From G963923955 sp963923955 (GTDB taxonomy: Bacteria > Pseudomonadota > Gammaproteobacteria > Eutrophobiales > Eutrophobiaceae), in contig OZ000552.1 in NCBI GenBank assembly GCA_963923955.1, positions 682,001-746,000 of the forward strand: 64,000 nucleotides of DNA, read 5' to 3'. Every line of letters begins with the position of its first letter. Within the stretch, counting starts at the first letter, position 1. The notes under the pieces are model-generated. The model ran no database searches and was not told the DNA's origin. It was given only the letters and a program-made list of their open reading frames with translations. Of this stretch, positions 9,506 to 18,065 are shown one piece after another. The position numbers and the translations under genes are program-made.

Positions 9506-10297
9506 ATGGTAAATGGAATTCGTGCCGTATCTGTTCAACGAGGCTATGACCCGAGAGATTTTGTTCTGGTGGGGGCAGGCGGTGCAACTGGTCTACATAT
9601 TACAGCACTGGCCGAAGTAATTGGTATCGACACTATCATCATGTCAAAACTTGCATCAGGGCTGTGTGCATATGGGCAAATTATCTCTGATGTGAAATAC
9701 AATTATATGGCCACACTGCCGTTGCGATTAGAGGGAATTGATACATATAAAAAGATTATTGAAAAGTTCGATGTAATCGAAAGAAATGGTATCGAGGCTC
9801 TAAAAAAAGATGGATTTACGGATGATAATATAAGTATCAAACGCAGTTTAGAAATGCGATACGTAGGACAAATTCATGAATGTACGGTTGCTATGGGTTC
9901 TAGCGACATGGGTAGTTCTTCAATTAAATCAATACTTCAATCTTTTCATTCTAAACACAAGCAATTATATACATACTCAGATCCAAATTGCCTCGTTGAG
10001 CTGGTGAATATTGAAAGCACGTTGTACGGTCATATTAATAAGCCGCCATTAACCCAATTGATTAGTAGTGAAGCGGCCGATCAGGCTATAAAATGCCATC
10101 GAAATGTAATTTTTAACCAATCTCCTAATCCACAAAAGATACCACTATATGAGGGTGATAATTTAAAGGTTAATATTAAAATTGTCGGGCCGGCCATAAT
10201 TGAAGAAATTACAACAACCTTAGTAATTGAACCAGGGTGGGAAATAATACTTCACGACAGTGGAACATATGTTTTCAGTAAATTGAAAAAACATTAA
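9506..10297 (+). pseudogene. C-terminal fragment of a hydantoinase/oxoprolinase (HyuA-type) subunit
   Basis: The 263 residues match only the C-terminal third or so of HyuA-type proteins (usually about 680-700 residues), which hydrolyse hydantoins or 5-oxoproline or act in acetone carboxylases. Diagnostic stretches are VQRGYDPRDFVLVGAGGATG, where the family has a glycine-rich hinge after RGYDPRDF, and VGPAIIEEITTTLVIEPGW near the end. The N-terminal ATPase-like part is missing: the homology begins three codons after the IS inverted repeat, and a TAA lies in frame inside the IS. Codon use is strongly AT-rich compared with queA and deoB, suggesting foreign origin. No HyuB partner follows. Confidence 0.75.
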
Positions 10298-10328
10298 CAA
10301 GCCCTAATAAAGAATCAAAGTCAATAAA

Positions 10329-10413
10329 TGGTGCCGAGGGCGAGAGTCGAACTCGCACTTCCGAAGAAACCGGATTTTGAGTCCGGCGCGTCTACCAATT
10401 CCGCCACCCCGGC
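10329..10413 (-). tRNA. tRNA-Leu (CAA anticodon)
   Basis: The reverse strand folds into a class II tRNA of 85 bases including an encoded CCA (10329-10331). The acceptor stem is GCCGGGG / CCTCGGC, the anticodon loop is CTCAAAA (anticodon CAA, reading UUG), a long variable arm follows, and the T loop is GTTCGACTC. It lies between the hydantoinase fragment and queA. Confidence 0.95.
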
Positions 10414-10493
10414 ATAAGCTGGCGCTGGAAAGGATGGCCAAGTATAAGCAATGATTCGGTAAATTTCACTCACCTTTGTTAGCATCCGGCACT

Positions 10494-11516
10494 ATGCGCC
10501 GACAGGATTTCAATTTCGACCTGCCTGAAGAGTTAATCGCTCAATATCCGCCGCAAAACCGGGGCGAGAGCCGCCTGCTGTGTCTGGACGGCAATAGCGG
10601 TCAATGTCGGGACAAGACCTTTGCGGAGCTTGCCAGTCTGCTTAAACGCGGCGATTTGCTGATCTGCAACGATACTCGCGTGATGCCGGCGCGTTTGCAC
10701 GGGCGCAAGGAGAGCGGCGGCAAGGTGGAGATCCTGATCGAGCGGCTTTTGGATGAATATCGGTGTCTCGCCCAGATCCGTGCCGGCAGGGGCCTGAAAA
10801 CAGGTGCCGGGATTGTGCTGGCAGACGGGATGAACCTGCGCATAGCAGGCCGGGAGGATGCGTTTTTTGTTCTGTACAGCGAGGATGATACGCCCATAAA
10901 TGCCGTGCTTGAGAAGCACGGCCACATCCCTTTACCGCCGTATATTGGGCGTAGCGCTGAAGCCATTGATGCGGAGCGCTATCAGACGATCTTCGCTCGG
11001 CATGAAGGGGCGGTGGCGGCACCGACCGCGGGTCTGCATTTCACCGATGCCGTGCTCAAGGCATTGCAGGATAGAGGCATTGAGATCGCCTTTGTCACCT
11101 TGCATGTCGGCGCCGGCACCTTCCAGCCGCTGCGCGTTGATGAAATCAACGAACATAAAATGCACAAGGAGCGTTTTAATATTGAAGCGGCGCTTTGCGA
11201 GCAGGTGGAAAGAACGAAACGGCAAGGGGGACGTATTGTTGCGGTAGGCACAACAACGGTACGAGCCTTAGAATCAGCAATGCGCGATGGCGTGTTACAG
11301 GCGGGCGGTGGCGAGACGGATCTCTTTATTTATCCCGGTTATGCCTTCAAGCTCATTGATGCCCTGATCACCAATTTTCATTTGCCTGAATCCAGCCTGT
11401 TGATGTTGGTGTCGGCCTTTGCCGGGCATAAAAATATCTTGCAGGCTTATGAACATGCGGTGCGAGAGCATTATCGTTTTTTCAGTTATGGCGATGCAAT
11501 GTTTATCAGTAGATAA
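10494..11516 (+). CDS. queA: S-adenosylmethionine:tRNA ribosyltransferase-isomerase
   Basis: It transfers and rearranges the ribose of S-adenosylmethionine onto preQ1-modified tRNA to make epoxyqueuosine in the wobble position. The 340 residues start MRRQDFNFDLPEELIAQYP as in the family; I chose this ATG over an in-frame TTG at 10476. Conserved segments GRKESGGKVEILIERLL, VAAPTAGLHFT and HVGAGTFQPLR are present. It lies 16 bases upstream of tgt, which acts just before it in the same pathway. Confidence 0.95.
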   Translation: MRRQDFNFDLPEELIAQYPPQNRGESRLLCLDGNSGQCRDKTFAELASLLKRGDLLICNDTRVMPARLHGRKESGGKVEILIERLLDEYRCLAQIRAGRGLKTGAGIVLADGMNLRIAGREDAFFVLYSEDDTPINAVLEKHGHIPLPPYIGRSAEAIDAERYQTIFARHEGAVAAPTAGLHFTDAVLKALQDRGIEIAFVTLHVGAGTFQPLRVDEINEHKMHKERFNIEAALCEQVERTKRQGGRIVAVGTTTVRALESAMRDGVLQAGGGETDLFIYPGYAFKLIDALITNFHLPESSLLMLVSAFAGHKNILQAYEHAVREHYRFFSYGDAMFISR

Positions 11517-11532
11517 TCATTAAAAAAACCAT

Positions 11533-12645
11533 ATGCAATTTACACTGCTTGAAACTGACCAGGACGCACGGCGCGGGCGTATAAGTTTCCCACGCGGTGT
11601 GATCGATACGCCGACCTTCATGCCGGTGGGAACCTATGGCACGGTGAAGGCGATGACGCCGGAGGAATTACAGGCCATCGGTGTGCAGATCATCCTGGGC
11701 AATACCTTTCACCTGATGCTTAGGCCCGGCACGGAAGTTATTGCGCGCAGCGGCGGCCTGCATGACTTTATGCACTGGCATAGGCCGATCCTGACCGACT
11801 CCGGCGGCTTTCAGGTCTTCAGCCTGGCCCAATCAAGCAGGATTAGCGAGGAAGGTGTACATTTCAGTTCACCGATCAATGGCGATAAGATCTTCCTCGG
11901 CCCGGAGGAATCCATCGCCGTCCAGCACAGCTTAAATGCCGACATCATCATGGTGTTTGATGAGTGCACCCCATTCCCGGTAACTGAAGAGCAGGCGCGT
12001 TCATCCATGCAGCGTTCCTTGCGCTGGGCGAGGCGTTGCAAGGCCGCACACGGCGCTCATGCCGGTGCCTTATTCGGCATTGTTCAGGGCGGCATGTATC
12101 CGCATTTACGCGCGCGTTCCCTGGCGGGTCTCATCGATATTGGCTTTGATGCTTATGCCATCGGCGGCCTGTCGGTGGGCGAGCCGAACGAGCAGATGCT
12201 GGACCTGGTAAGCGCCACGGCAGCGCAGCTGCCATTAAACAAGCCGCGTTATCTGATGGGGGTGGGTACGCCCGAAGATCTCGTTGCAGCCGTTTGCCGC
12301 GGCATAGATATGTTTGATTGCGTACTGCCGACCCGCAATGCACGCAATGGATTTTTATTTACTTCCCGGGGCAATATAAAGATACGCAATGCCCGGCATC
12401 GTAATAGCGAGAAGCCTGCGGATGAAAACTGTGATTGTTATACCTGCAAGAATTATTCCCGTGCCTATCTATACCATCTGGATAAGACCAATGAGATACT
12501 GGGTGCCCGCTTGAACACCATTCATAACTTATATTATTACCAGTCCCTTATGGTGGACTTACGCCGGGCAATCGCAAGGCAGGGCCTGGAGGATTTTGCC
12601 AGGAGCTTTTATAAGCTGCGCAAGGGCGATGCCGATAATATCTGA
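11533..12645 (+). CDS. tgt: Queuine tRNA-ribosyltransferase
   Basis: It exchanges guanine-34 for preQ1 in GUN-anticodon tRNAs. The 370 residues contain the general acid/base Asp in DSGGFQVFSL, the nucleophile Asp in FDCVLPTRNARNG, and the zinc site CDCYTC followed by a distal His (NTIHNLYYY). Length fits the bacterial family (about 375). It forms an operon with queA. The yajC-secD-secF genes that often follow are absent; a convergent aminotransferase gene is next. Confidence 0.96.
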   Translation: MQFTLLETDQDARRGRISFPRGVIDTPTFMPVGTYGTVKAMTPEELQAIGVQIILGNTFHLMLRPGTEVIARSGGLHDFMHWHRPILTDSGGFQVFSLAQSSRISEEGVHFSSPINGDKIFLGPEESIAVQHSLNADIIMVFDECTPFPVTEEQARSSMQRSLRWARRCKAAHGAHAGALFGIVQGGMYPHLRARSLAGLIDIGFDAYAIGGLSVGEPNEQMLDLVSATAAQLPLNKPRYLMGVGTPEDLVAAVCRGIDMFDCVLPTRNARNGFLFTSRGNIKIRNARHRNSEKPADENCDCYTCKNYSRAYLYHLDKTNEILGARLNTIHNLYYYQSLMVDLRRAIARQGLEDFARSFYKLRKGDADNI

Positions 12646-12684
12646 TAGCGCGTCGGCAAAAAACGTAAATAAGGCATCAAGAGT

Positions 12685-13863
12685 TTATCCCCCGGCCTTT
12701 TTGGTAAAGTATTCTTCCAGCCGATCCATGGCCTCTTCAATGCGCGCCATAGGTTCCGCACCGAAGCAGATGCGCAGGTGTCCCTCGCCGGCGGCGCCAT
12801 AGAAGGTGCCGGCCTCTACAACCACGTGTGCCTGTTCCAGTATTTCATCGGCGAGCTGCTGTGCGGGCAGGCCGGTGGCGCTGACATCGGGAAAGGCATA
12901 GATAGTCGCGTCCGGGCTGGTGCAGCGTACATTCGGCATGGCGTTCATGCGCCTGACCACGACATCACAGCGGCGTTTGTCTTCCGCCACCATCGCTCGC
13001 ACGCAGTCCTGCGAGCCGGCAACGGCCGCATGGCCGCCGGCCTGGATAAAGGTATTGACATGGGCGACATCGTTCATGGTTATCTTCAACAGGGCGGGCA
13101 TGAATTTCTTGTCCGCAGCGACATAGCCCATGCGCCAGCCGTCCATCGCATAGCCCTTGGTGAAGGCAAACATGGTGAAGCATCTTTCCTTCATGCCGGG
13201 TAAGGAGGCAATGCTGATGTGCTTATTGCCGTCATAAGTAATCAATTCATAGACCTCGTCCGACATGATTAACAGATCATGTTTCTTTGCAATGTCCGCC
13301 AGCGCGTCGAGCTCTGCGTGGCTGAACACCCGGCCGGTCGGGTTGGCGGGGTTGACCAGAGCGATCATTCGGGTGTTGGCGGTGATGTTCGCTTCGATGG
13401 CCTGCGGGTCAATCCGAAAACCACGCGCTTTATCCAGCGGCACCTGGACAACCCTGCCGCCGGGCAATTCAATCTTGTTGATGTGCTGCGGGTAGTAGGG
13501 TTCGAGTATGATGACCTCATCGCCCGGATCAATCGCCGCCATGCAGATGGCAAAGGCAGCATGGGTCAGGCCATTGCAGACTAAAACCTCCTCTGCATCA
13601 ACCTCGATATGATTTCTCTCGGCTACCTTCTCAGCCAGCGCCTCGCGGAGCTTTTGTGTGCCGCGAAAGTCACTGTAGTGCACCTGGCCTTCATCCAGCG
13701 CCTGCTTGGCAGCCTCTTTGATATGTGCCGGCGTATCGAAACTGGGCATGCCGACTTCTAAGTGGATGACATCAATGCCGCGCACCATTAGAGCCATGGC
13801 CTTTTCATACATGCCGAAGGACTTGGTGGAGGATTCAGTGATACGTGTTGCCGGCCATTTCAT
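12685..13863 (-). CDS. Class I/II pyridoxal-phosphate aminotransferase
   Basis: A 392-residue fold-type I aminotransferase. The visible landmarks are the cofactor-contacting Asn/Pro segment LVNPANPTGR, the Asp and Tyr in IMSDEVYELITY, the Schiff-base Lys in FTKGYAMDGWRMGY and the C-terminal substrate Arg in GHLRICFGAEP. Subgroup is the aspartate/aromatic (AspC-like, archaeal-type) family; the exact substrate cannot be fixed. It is convergent with tgt and divergent from the MNIO operon, sharing a 123-base intergenic region with it. Confidence 0.88.
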   Translation of the reverse strand: MKWPATRITESSTKSFGMYEKAMALMVRGIDVIHLEVGMPSFDTPAHIKEAAKQALDEGQVHYSDFRGTQKLREALAEKVAERNHIEVDAEEVLVCNGLTHAAFAICMAAIDPGDEVIILEPYYPQHINKIELPGGRVVQVPLDKARGFRIDPQAIEANITANTRMIALVNPANPTGRVFSHAELDALADIAKKHDLLIMSDEVYELITYDGNKHISIASLPGMKERCFTMFAFTKGYAMDGWRMGYVAADKKFMPALLKITMNDVAHVNTFIQAGGHAAVAGSQDCVRAMVAEDKRRCDVVVRRMNAMPNVRCTSPDATIYAFPDVSATGLPAQQLADEILEQAHVVVEAGTFYGAAGEGHLRICFGAEPMARIEEAMDRLEEYFTKKAGG

Positions 13864-13889
13864 TGTCTTTGTTCCTGCGAATGATTACT

Positions 13890-13979
13890 ATGAATACTAA
13901 GGTGAGCATCGTATTTTCTTCCAGCGCAAGGCGCAAGTGCATTGATAGCCCCGGAGTACTAAAATCAAGCGGCGAATAA
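13890..13979 (+). CDS. Weak candidate 29-residue peptide upstream of the MNIO gene
   Basis: An ATG-to-TAA frame ends seven bases before the MNIO start. The peptide is Ser- and Lys/Arg-rich with one Cys (SSSARRKCIDSPGV). I list it only because MNIO enzymes act on small peptides usually encoded just upstream. It has no clear ribosome binding site and could be chance. Confidence 0.15.
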   Translation: MNTKVSIVFSSSARRKCIDSPGVLKSSGE

Positions 13980-13986
13980 TGTAAAA

Positions 13987-14877
13987 ATGACAGACATAGC
14001 ACAACTCCCGACCTTAGGACTCGGTGCCAGCTTGAGTCTCTCTGAAAAGCCGGATCCGGTCGCCCTGGTGCAGACCGAAGGCGGGCCGGGCTTTGTGGAA
14101 TATGCCGGGCTTGTTGATGTGGAGGCCGTTATTGATGAAGTGGAACGGGTGCGCCGCGCCGGGGCCTCCATCTTGTATCACCCCTCGTACATTAATTTTT
14201 GCGGCTCCTATCCCAATTCCCCGGCCTGGCTGGCCGCCACCGCCAGGCACATCAAGCAGGTCGGCTCGCCCTGGTTTGCCCAGGATTGCGCCTATTGCTT
14301 CTGGCAGGAAGGCCCCGGCTACTCCAGCCAGCTGGGCTATTTTATCCCGCCGATCTTCAATGCGGCTTCACTGCAATATGCAATCAAGCGCGTACAGGAG
14401 GTGCAGGCCGTTGTATCTGTTCCGGTGGCGATTGAACCGCCGCCCATGACCTTCGTTGTCGGCGGCCTGGCGCTGTTTTCTTTCTTTGGCGAACTCGCTA
14501 AGGCAACAGACTGCGCCATCCTGCTGGACATGGGCCATCTTGTTTCTTATGAGATGGCGAGCGGCAAAGAAGTGTGCGCCGCCTTGGCGGCCCTGCCTTG
14601 TGAGCGTGTCGTTGAGGTGCACATCGCCGGCGGGCGCCTGAAAAAAGGGGAACAAGGCGCGGTCTATGTGGATGCCCATGAGTGCGGCATCCTCGATGAG
14701 ACCTGGCGGATGTTGGCCACCATGCTGCCGGAGTTACCGAATGTAAAGGCCGTGTGCTATGAGTGCGAGGGCGTTGATGAGGCCACGGTACTGAGCACAT
14801 TAAAACGCCTGCGCCGGCTCATCAGTGAAAAAAGTGCTAACCGGGAACTGATCGCAAAAATAGGCCGGCGCGCATGA
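13987..14877 (+). CDS. DUF692-type multinuclear non-heme iron oxidase (MNIO), divergent
   Basis: The 296-residue protein has the layout of DUF692 TIM-barrel enzymes, which bind two or three irons and oxidatively modify Cys or other residues in ribosomal peptides (methanobactin MbnB, TglH, bufferin BufB). Possible metal ligands at the expected strand ends are His65 (LYHPSY), Asp100 (FAQDCAYC), Glu150 (AIEPPP), Asp181/His184 (LLDMGH), His212 (VEVHIAGG), Asp229/His231 (VDAHECG) and Glu259 (CYECEG). It is unusual in having HP where typical members have HG-GLSL, and in its aromatic/Cys-rich 100-120 segment. Its stop overlaps the next gene by four bases (ATGA). Assignment to the superfamily is good; the substrate is unknown. 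Confidence 0.72.
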   Translation: MTDIAQLPTLGLGASLSLSEKPDPVALVQTEGGPGFVEYAGLVDVEAVIDEVERVRRAGASILYHPSYINFCGSYPNSPAWLAATARHIKQVGSPWFAQDCAYCFWQEGPGYSSQLGYFIPPIFNAASLQYAIKRVQEVQAVVSVPVAIEPPPMTFVVGGLALFSFFGELAKATDCAILLDMGHLVSYEMASGKEVCAALAALPCERVVEVHIAGGRLKKGEQGAVYVDAHECGILDETWRMLATMLPELPNVKAVCYECEGVDEATVLSTLKRLRRLISEKSANRELIAKIGRRA

Positions 14878-15800
14878 GCTTCCACGAACAGGAGCGTGCG
14901 CTCTTTGATCTATTATTTGACCGGGCGCTGCGGGAGAGTTTTTGTAGCAAGGGCCTTGTCGCCCTGGCCGACTATGAGCTTGCGCCTGCCGAGCAGGCGG
15001 ACTTTGCCGAGATCCGTCCGGATGCGCTGGCGCTCGATGCCGACATGCGGCGCTATCTAATCCTGACCCACATCTGCCGTGCCTTTCCATTGTCCTTTGC
15101 GCTGGTCTCTTCACTGCCCGGCGGCACTGCGCTGCTAAAAGCATTGATTGATGTACAGACCATGCGCATGCCGCCGATAGAACGCGCCTCCACCTTTGGC
15201 AGGCGTCTGCGCGAAAAACTGGCCGGGGTCGGCTTTACGACCGATAAGGAAAAGGGCCTGGTCATCGCCATTCTCGAAATAGAACTCGGCATGGCCTGGA
15301 CCGGGCTTGGGCTTAAACGCGAGAGCCTGCAAGGCAAGGTCAGGCCCGATAAAAACCGCCCGGCAATGACACCGGACTGGCCTAACAAGGCGATCAAGCT
15401 GGCGGCACATGTGAGTGCGGCGCTGATCCCGCGACCCTATGGCCGGCTAAAGAGTGAATTGTGTCCCGGCGCCGCTGCCGGGCTATGGAAGCACCTGAGC
15501 CGTCGGCCCTTATCCAGCACCGAGCGCACCAAGATATTGCAAAGAGAAGATCCCAGGCTGTTGGTGGCCCGCGCTCATCTGAGCAGGCAGTCAGACTGTG
15601 AGCCGAATGTAGAGCACAAGACGGCTGAGCTCAGTCAAGGCTTTGCGCACCTGTTTCAGCACATTAACGGCACCAACAGCGTTGCTGAAATACTGGCACA
15701 GCTCCAAGTTGCCGGTGCGGAAGAGAAGATGCTGGATGCCGTGCGCGCCGGTTTTCAGCAGCTGCTGGAGACCGGCATGTTGGAAGTGGTGAGCGCTTAA
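14874..15800 (+). CDS. MNIO partner protein with C-terminal PqqD-like domain
   Basis: I do not know a named family for this 308-residue protein. Residues 8-50 (FDLLFDRALRESFCSKG, then LADYELAPAE) resemble the small helical Nif11/LigA-like fold; the middle (60-230) is helical and featureless; residues 255-305 (FQHINGTNSVAEILAQL, then LLETGMLEV) look like the winged-helix peptide-recognition fold of PqqD. In ribosomal-peptide pathways such domains hold the leader peptide, and MNIO enzymes commonly need a partner protein. The four-base overlap with the MNIO gene makes co-function very likely. The domain calls rest on pattern resemblance only and should be treated as inference. Confidence 0.6.
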   Translation: MSFHEQERALFDLLFDRALRESFCSKGLVALADYELAPAEQADFAEIRPDALALDADMRRYLILTHICRAFPLSFALVSSLPGGTALLKALIDVQTMRMPPIERASTFGRRLREKLAGVGFTTDKEKGLVIAILEIELGMAWTGLGLKRESLQGKVRPDKNRPAMTPDWPNKAIKLAAHVSAALIPRPYGRLKSELCPGAAAGLWKHLSRRPLSSTERTKILQREDPRLLVARAHLSRQSDCEPNVEHKTAELSQGFAHLFQHINGTNSVAEILAQLQVAGAEEKMLDAVRAGFQQLLETGMLEVVSA

Positions 15801-15875
15801 GCCGTGAATGGAAAAGGGTGCATTAAGTCAGCGCGTATCTTCATTACTATCATTGCCTGTCGGTTTTGTTTAAGT

Positions 15876-16091
15876 TTATTTCATCATCTCTGCTATGCAC
15901 TCATTGATCACCGCAATGGCAAGGTCCATTGTTTCCAGATGCGTCCGGTATGACAGTACATTGACGCGGATCATGTAATGAGCGCCGAGGATCGTTGAAG
16001 ACAAAAAGATCCGGCCGTCTTTGCGTAATCTGTCAATCAGTCTTTTATTGAAATCATCGGCATCGCGCGGCCGAACCGGGGTTATAAGCAT
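15876..16091 (-). pseudogene. C-terminal remnant of a PLP-dependent amino acid decarboxylase
   Basis: About 71 codons resemble the extreme C terminus of group II (aromatic-amino-acid/tyrosine-type) decarboxylases: RLRKDGRIFLSSTILG followed by IRVNVLSYRTHLETMD, where full-length enzymes of about 470 residues have GRxFLSST and LRxxxLSFRTHxE. No N-terminal part or Schiff-base lysine segment is found upstream; the frame runs out near 16091. It is probably a leftover of a deleted gene beside the amidase. Confidence 0.55.
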
Positions 16092-16214
16092 CTATCGCGG
16101 CCGGCCTAGTAGCAAAAAAATCCATTGCTGCTATCCTTAACGCCATGCTTATTCTTTTCAGCGACAGTTTATCTTCAGGCAGGTGTGCATTGACCGTAGC
16201 CGGAGGCCTTGGGT

Positions 16215-17783
16215 TTGAATGAGCAGCGCAACATTGCACAGACAAGGCTGTCCCGCCGGCGTTTTCTGCAACACAGCGGTCTCGCTTTGACGGCCGCCAT
16301 GACGGCAGCGCCATTACTCCACGCATCAACTCCTGCGCAGGCTAAAACAGCAACGAGGGGAATCGTTAGCCTCACCGCGCTGGAACTCTCCCGCGCCATC
16401 CATGCGCGCGCTGTGTCCTGTGTCGAGGTGATGCAGGCCTATCTTGCGCAGATTGAAAAGCTCAATCCCCGTTTTAATGCACTGGTATCCCTGCGTGACC
16501 CCGAGGCATTGCTGGCTGCAGCGAGGCAGAAAGACCGGGATTTGGCCAGTGGGCGGGATCATGGCTGGATGCATGGTTTTCCCCATGCGATCAAGGACTT
16601 GAGCGATGCCAAAGGGCTAAAGACAACGCTGGGCTCGCCGATCTTTAAGACCCAGGTGGCGCTGCATGACTCAATCTTAACGCAGCGCATCAAACAGGCC
16701 GGGGCGATCATCATCGGCAAGACCAACGTGCCGGAATTTGGCCTGGGCTCACACACCTACAATCCCGTGTTTGGCACCACGCTCAATCCTTATGACGGCA
16801 GCAGTTCAGCCGGCGGCAGCAGCGGCGGGGCCGGTGCCGCCTTGGCGCTGCAATGCGTACCGGTCGCCGATGGCAGCGACCTGATGGGCTCGCTGCGCAA
16901 CCCGGCCGCCTTTAACAACGTCATCGGCTTCCGCCCAACGCCGGGGCTGGTGCCGTTGAGCGATTCTTTCCAGGAAGAGTTGCCCTGTAACGGCCCGATG
17001 GGCAGAGATGTGGCCGACACCGCCATGTTGTTGTCCACCTTGGCCGGCCATCATCCCGCCTCGCCGAGCTCGTTACAGAGCAATCCCGCTGAGTTCGCCC
17101 GGCCTCTGGAGAGGGATTTTACCGGCGCGAAGATCGGCTGGCTGGGCGATTTTAATGCCTACTTGCCAATGGAAGAGGGCGTGCTGGCGCTGTGTGAACA
17201 GGCGCTTGCCGGTTTTAGCGAGATCGGTTGTGTTGTGGAGCCGGTGATATTGGATTTTTCCATGGAAGAGTTATGGCAGACCTGGCTCACCTTTCGCCAT
17301 TGGCTGGTGCGCGCCAGGCTACTGCCCTTGTATGCGGCACCAGCGACCCGTGCGCTGTTAAAGCCGGAGGCAATCTGGGAGATCGAGGGCGGCCGTGGCC
17401 TAAGGGCTGATGCCATCGCCCAGGCCACAGCGGCCAGGGCGCGCTGGTATGCGGCCTTGCGGGAGGCATTTGCAAATCATGAGTATCTGGTGCTGCCCAG
17501 CGCGCAGGTATTTCCTTTCGATGCGAAGGAGCATTGGCCCCGAGAAATCGCCGGACAGACGATGGACACCTATCATCGCTGGATGGAAGTGGTGGTGCCG
17601 GGAACCTTGTCCGGCGGCCCGGTTGCGAATGTTGCCGCCGGCTTTGGCCGCAGTGGCCTGCCAATGGGTCTGCAGATCATCGGTCGGCGCTACGCTGATT
17701 TTGCCACCCTGCAAATCGCCCATGCCTATGAGCAGGCGACACGCTGGAACCTGGATAGGCAACCAGCAGTTCTCGCTGCTTAG
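16215..17783 (+). CDS. Tat-exported amidase (amidase signature family)
   Basis: The protein (about 522 residues) begins with a twin-arginine signal (LSRRRFLQHSGLALTAA, cleavage probably near the AQA), so it should act in the periplasm. Counting from an upstream TTG at 16209, the Ser-cisSer-Lys triad is present: Lys129 (HAIKDL), Ser204 in GGSSGG and the nucleophile Ser228 in GSDLMGSLR. Both possible starts are TTG; the one at 16215 sits eight bases after GGAGG (16202-16206) and is favoured. The substrate cannot be told; the family includes general amidases, peptide amidases and aryl-acylamidases. It stands alone. Confidence 0.85.
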   Translation: MNEQRNIAQTRLSRRRFLQHSGLALTAAMTAAPLLHASTPAQAKTATRGIVSLTALELSRAIHARAVSCVEVMQAYLAQIEKLNPRFNALVSLRDPEALLAAARQKDRDLASGRDHGWMHGFPHAIKDLSDAKGLKTTLGSPIFKTQVALHDSILTQRIKQAGAIIIGKTNVPEFGLGSHTYNPVFGTTLNPYDGSSSAGGSSGGAGAALALQCVPVADGSDLMGSLRNPAAFNNVIGFRPTPGLVPLSDSFQEELPCNGPMGRDVADTAMLLSTLAGHHPASPSSLQSNPAEFARPLERDFTGAKIGWLGDFNAYLPMEEGVLALCEQALAGFSEIGCVVEPVILDFSMEELWQTWLTFRHWLVRARLLPLYAAPATRALLKPEAIWEIEGGRGLRADAIAQATAARARWYAALREAFANHEYLVLPSAQVFPFDAKEHWPREIAGQTMDTYHRWMEVVVPGTLSGGPVANVAAGFGRSGLPMGLQIIGRRYADFATLQIAHAYEQATRWNLDRQPAVLAA

Positions 17784-17873
17784 GTTTTATAAGGCGTTTT
17801 AGCTTGGCGGACGTTTTTCTTACCCAGCTTGGTTACGGCTCATCTATTTCAGCTTCCGCTACGCCGGGCATGA

Positions 17874-18059
17874 TTAGCTTTCCCTCGCTATCCCTATCGC
17901 CTGCTGTACTTCTTCAAGCATCCGCGCAGATCTTCGCTTGAGGCAAGACTGAGCTTGCTTCAAGAAAAGCGCCTCCTTGTCAAGGCCAAGCTCATCGAGC
18001 GCCTGGGCAATCAGCTCATACACCTTCTCCGGTTCCTCGCTGGACGGACCAAGATTCAT
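17874..18059 (-). CDS. Small hypothetical protein downstream of the DegS-like protease
   Basis: A 61-residue frame begins six bases after the protease stop codon on the same strand. The predicted product is highly charged and helical (AQALDELGLDKEALFLKQAQ), with no signal peptide and no recognised family. Continuity with the protease gene suggests co-transcription. It may be real; there is no strong ribosome binding site. Confidence 0.4.
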   Translation of the reverse strand: MNLGPSSEEPEKVYELIAQALDELGLDKEALFLKQAQSCLKRRSARMLEEVQQAIGIARES

Positions 18060-18065
18060 TTTTAT

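Noticed and set aside
16054..16329. Minus-strand frame spanning the amidase start
   Set aside because: It runs antisense to the Tat signal of a well-supported gene and shows no protein family.
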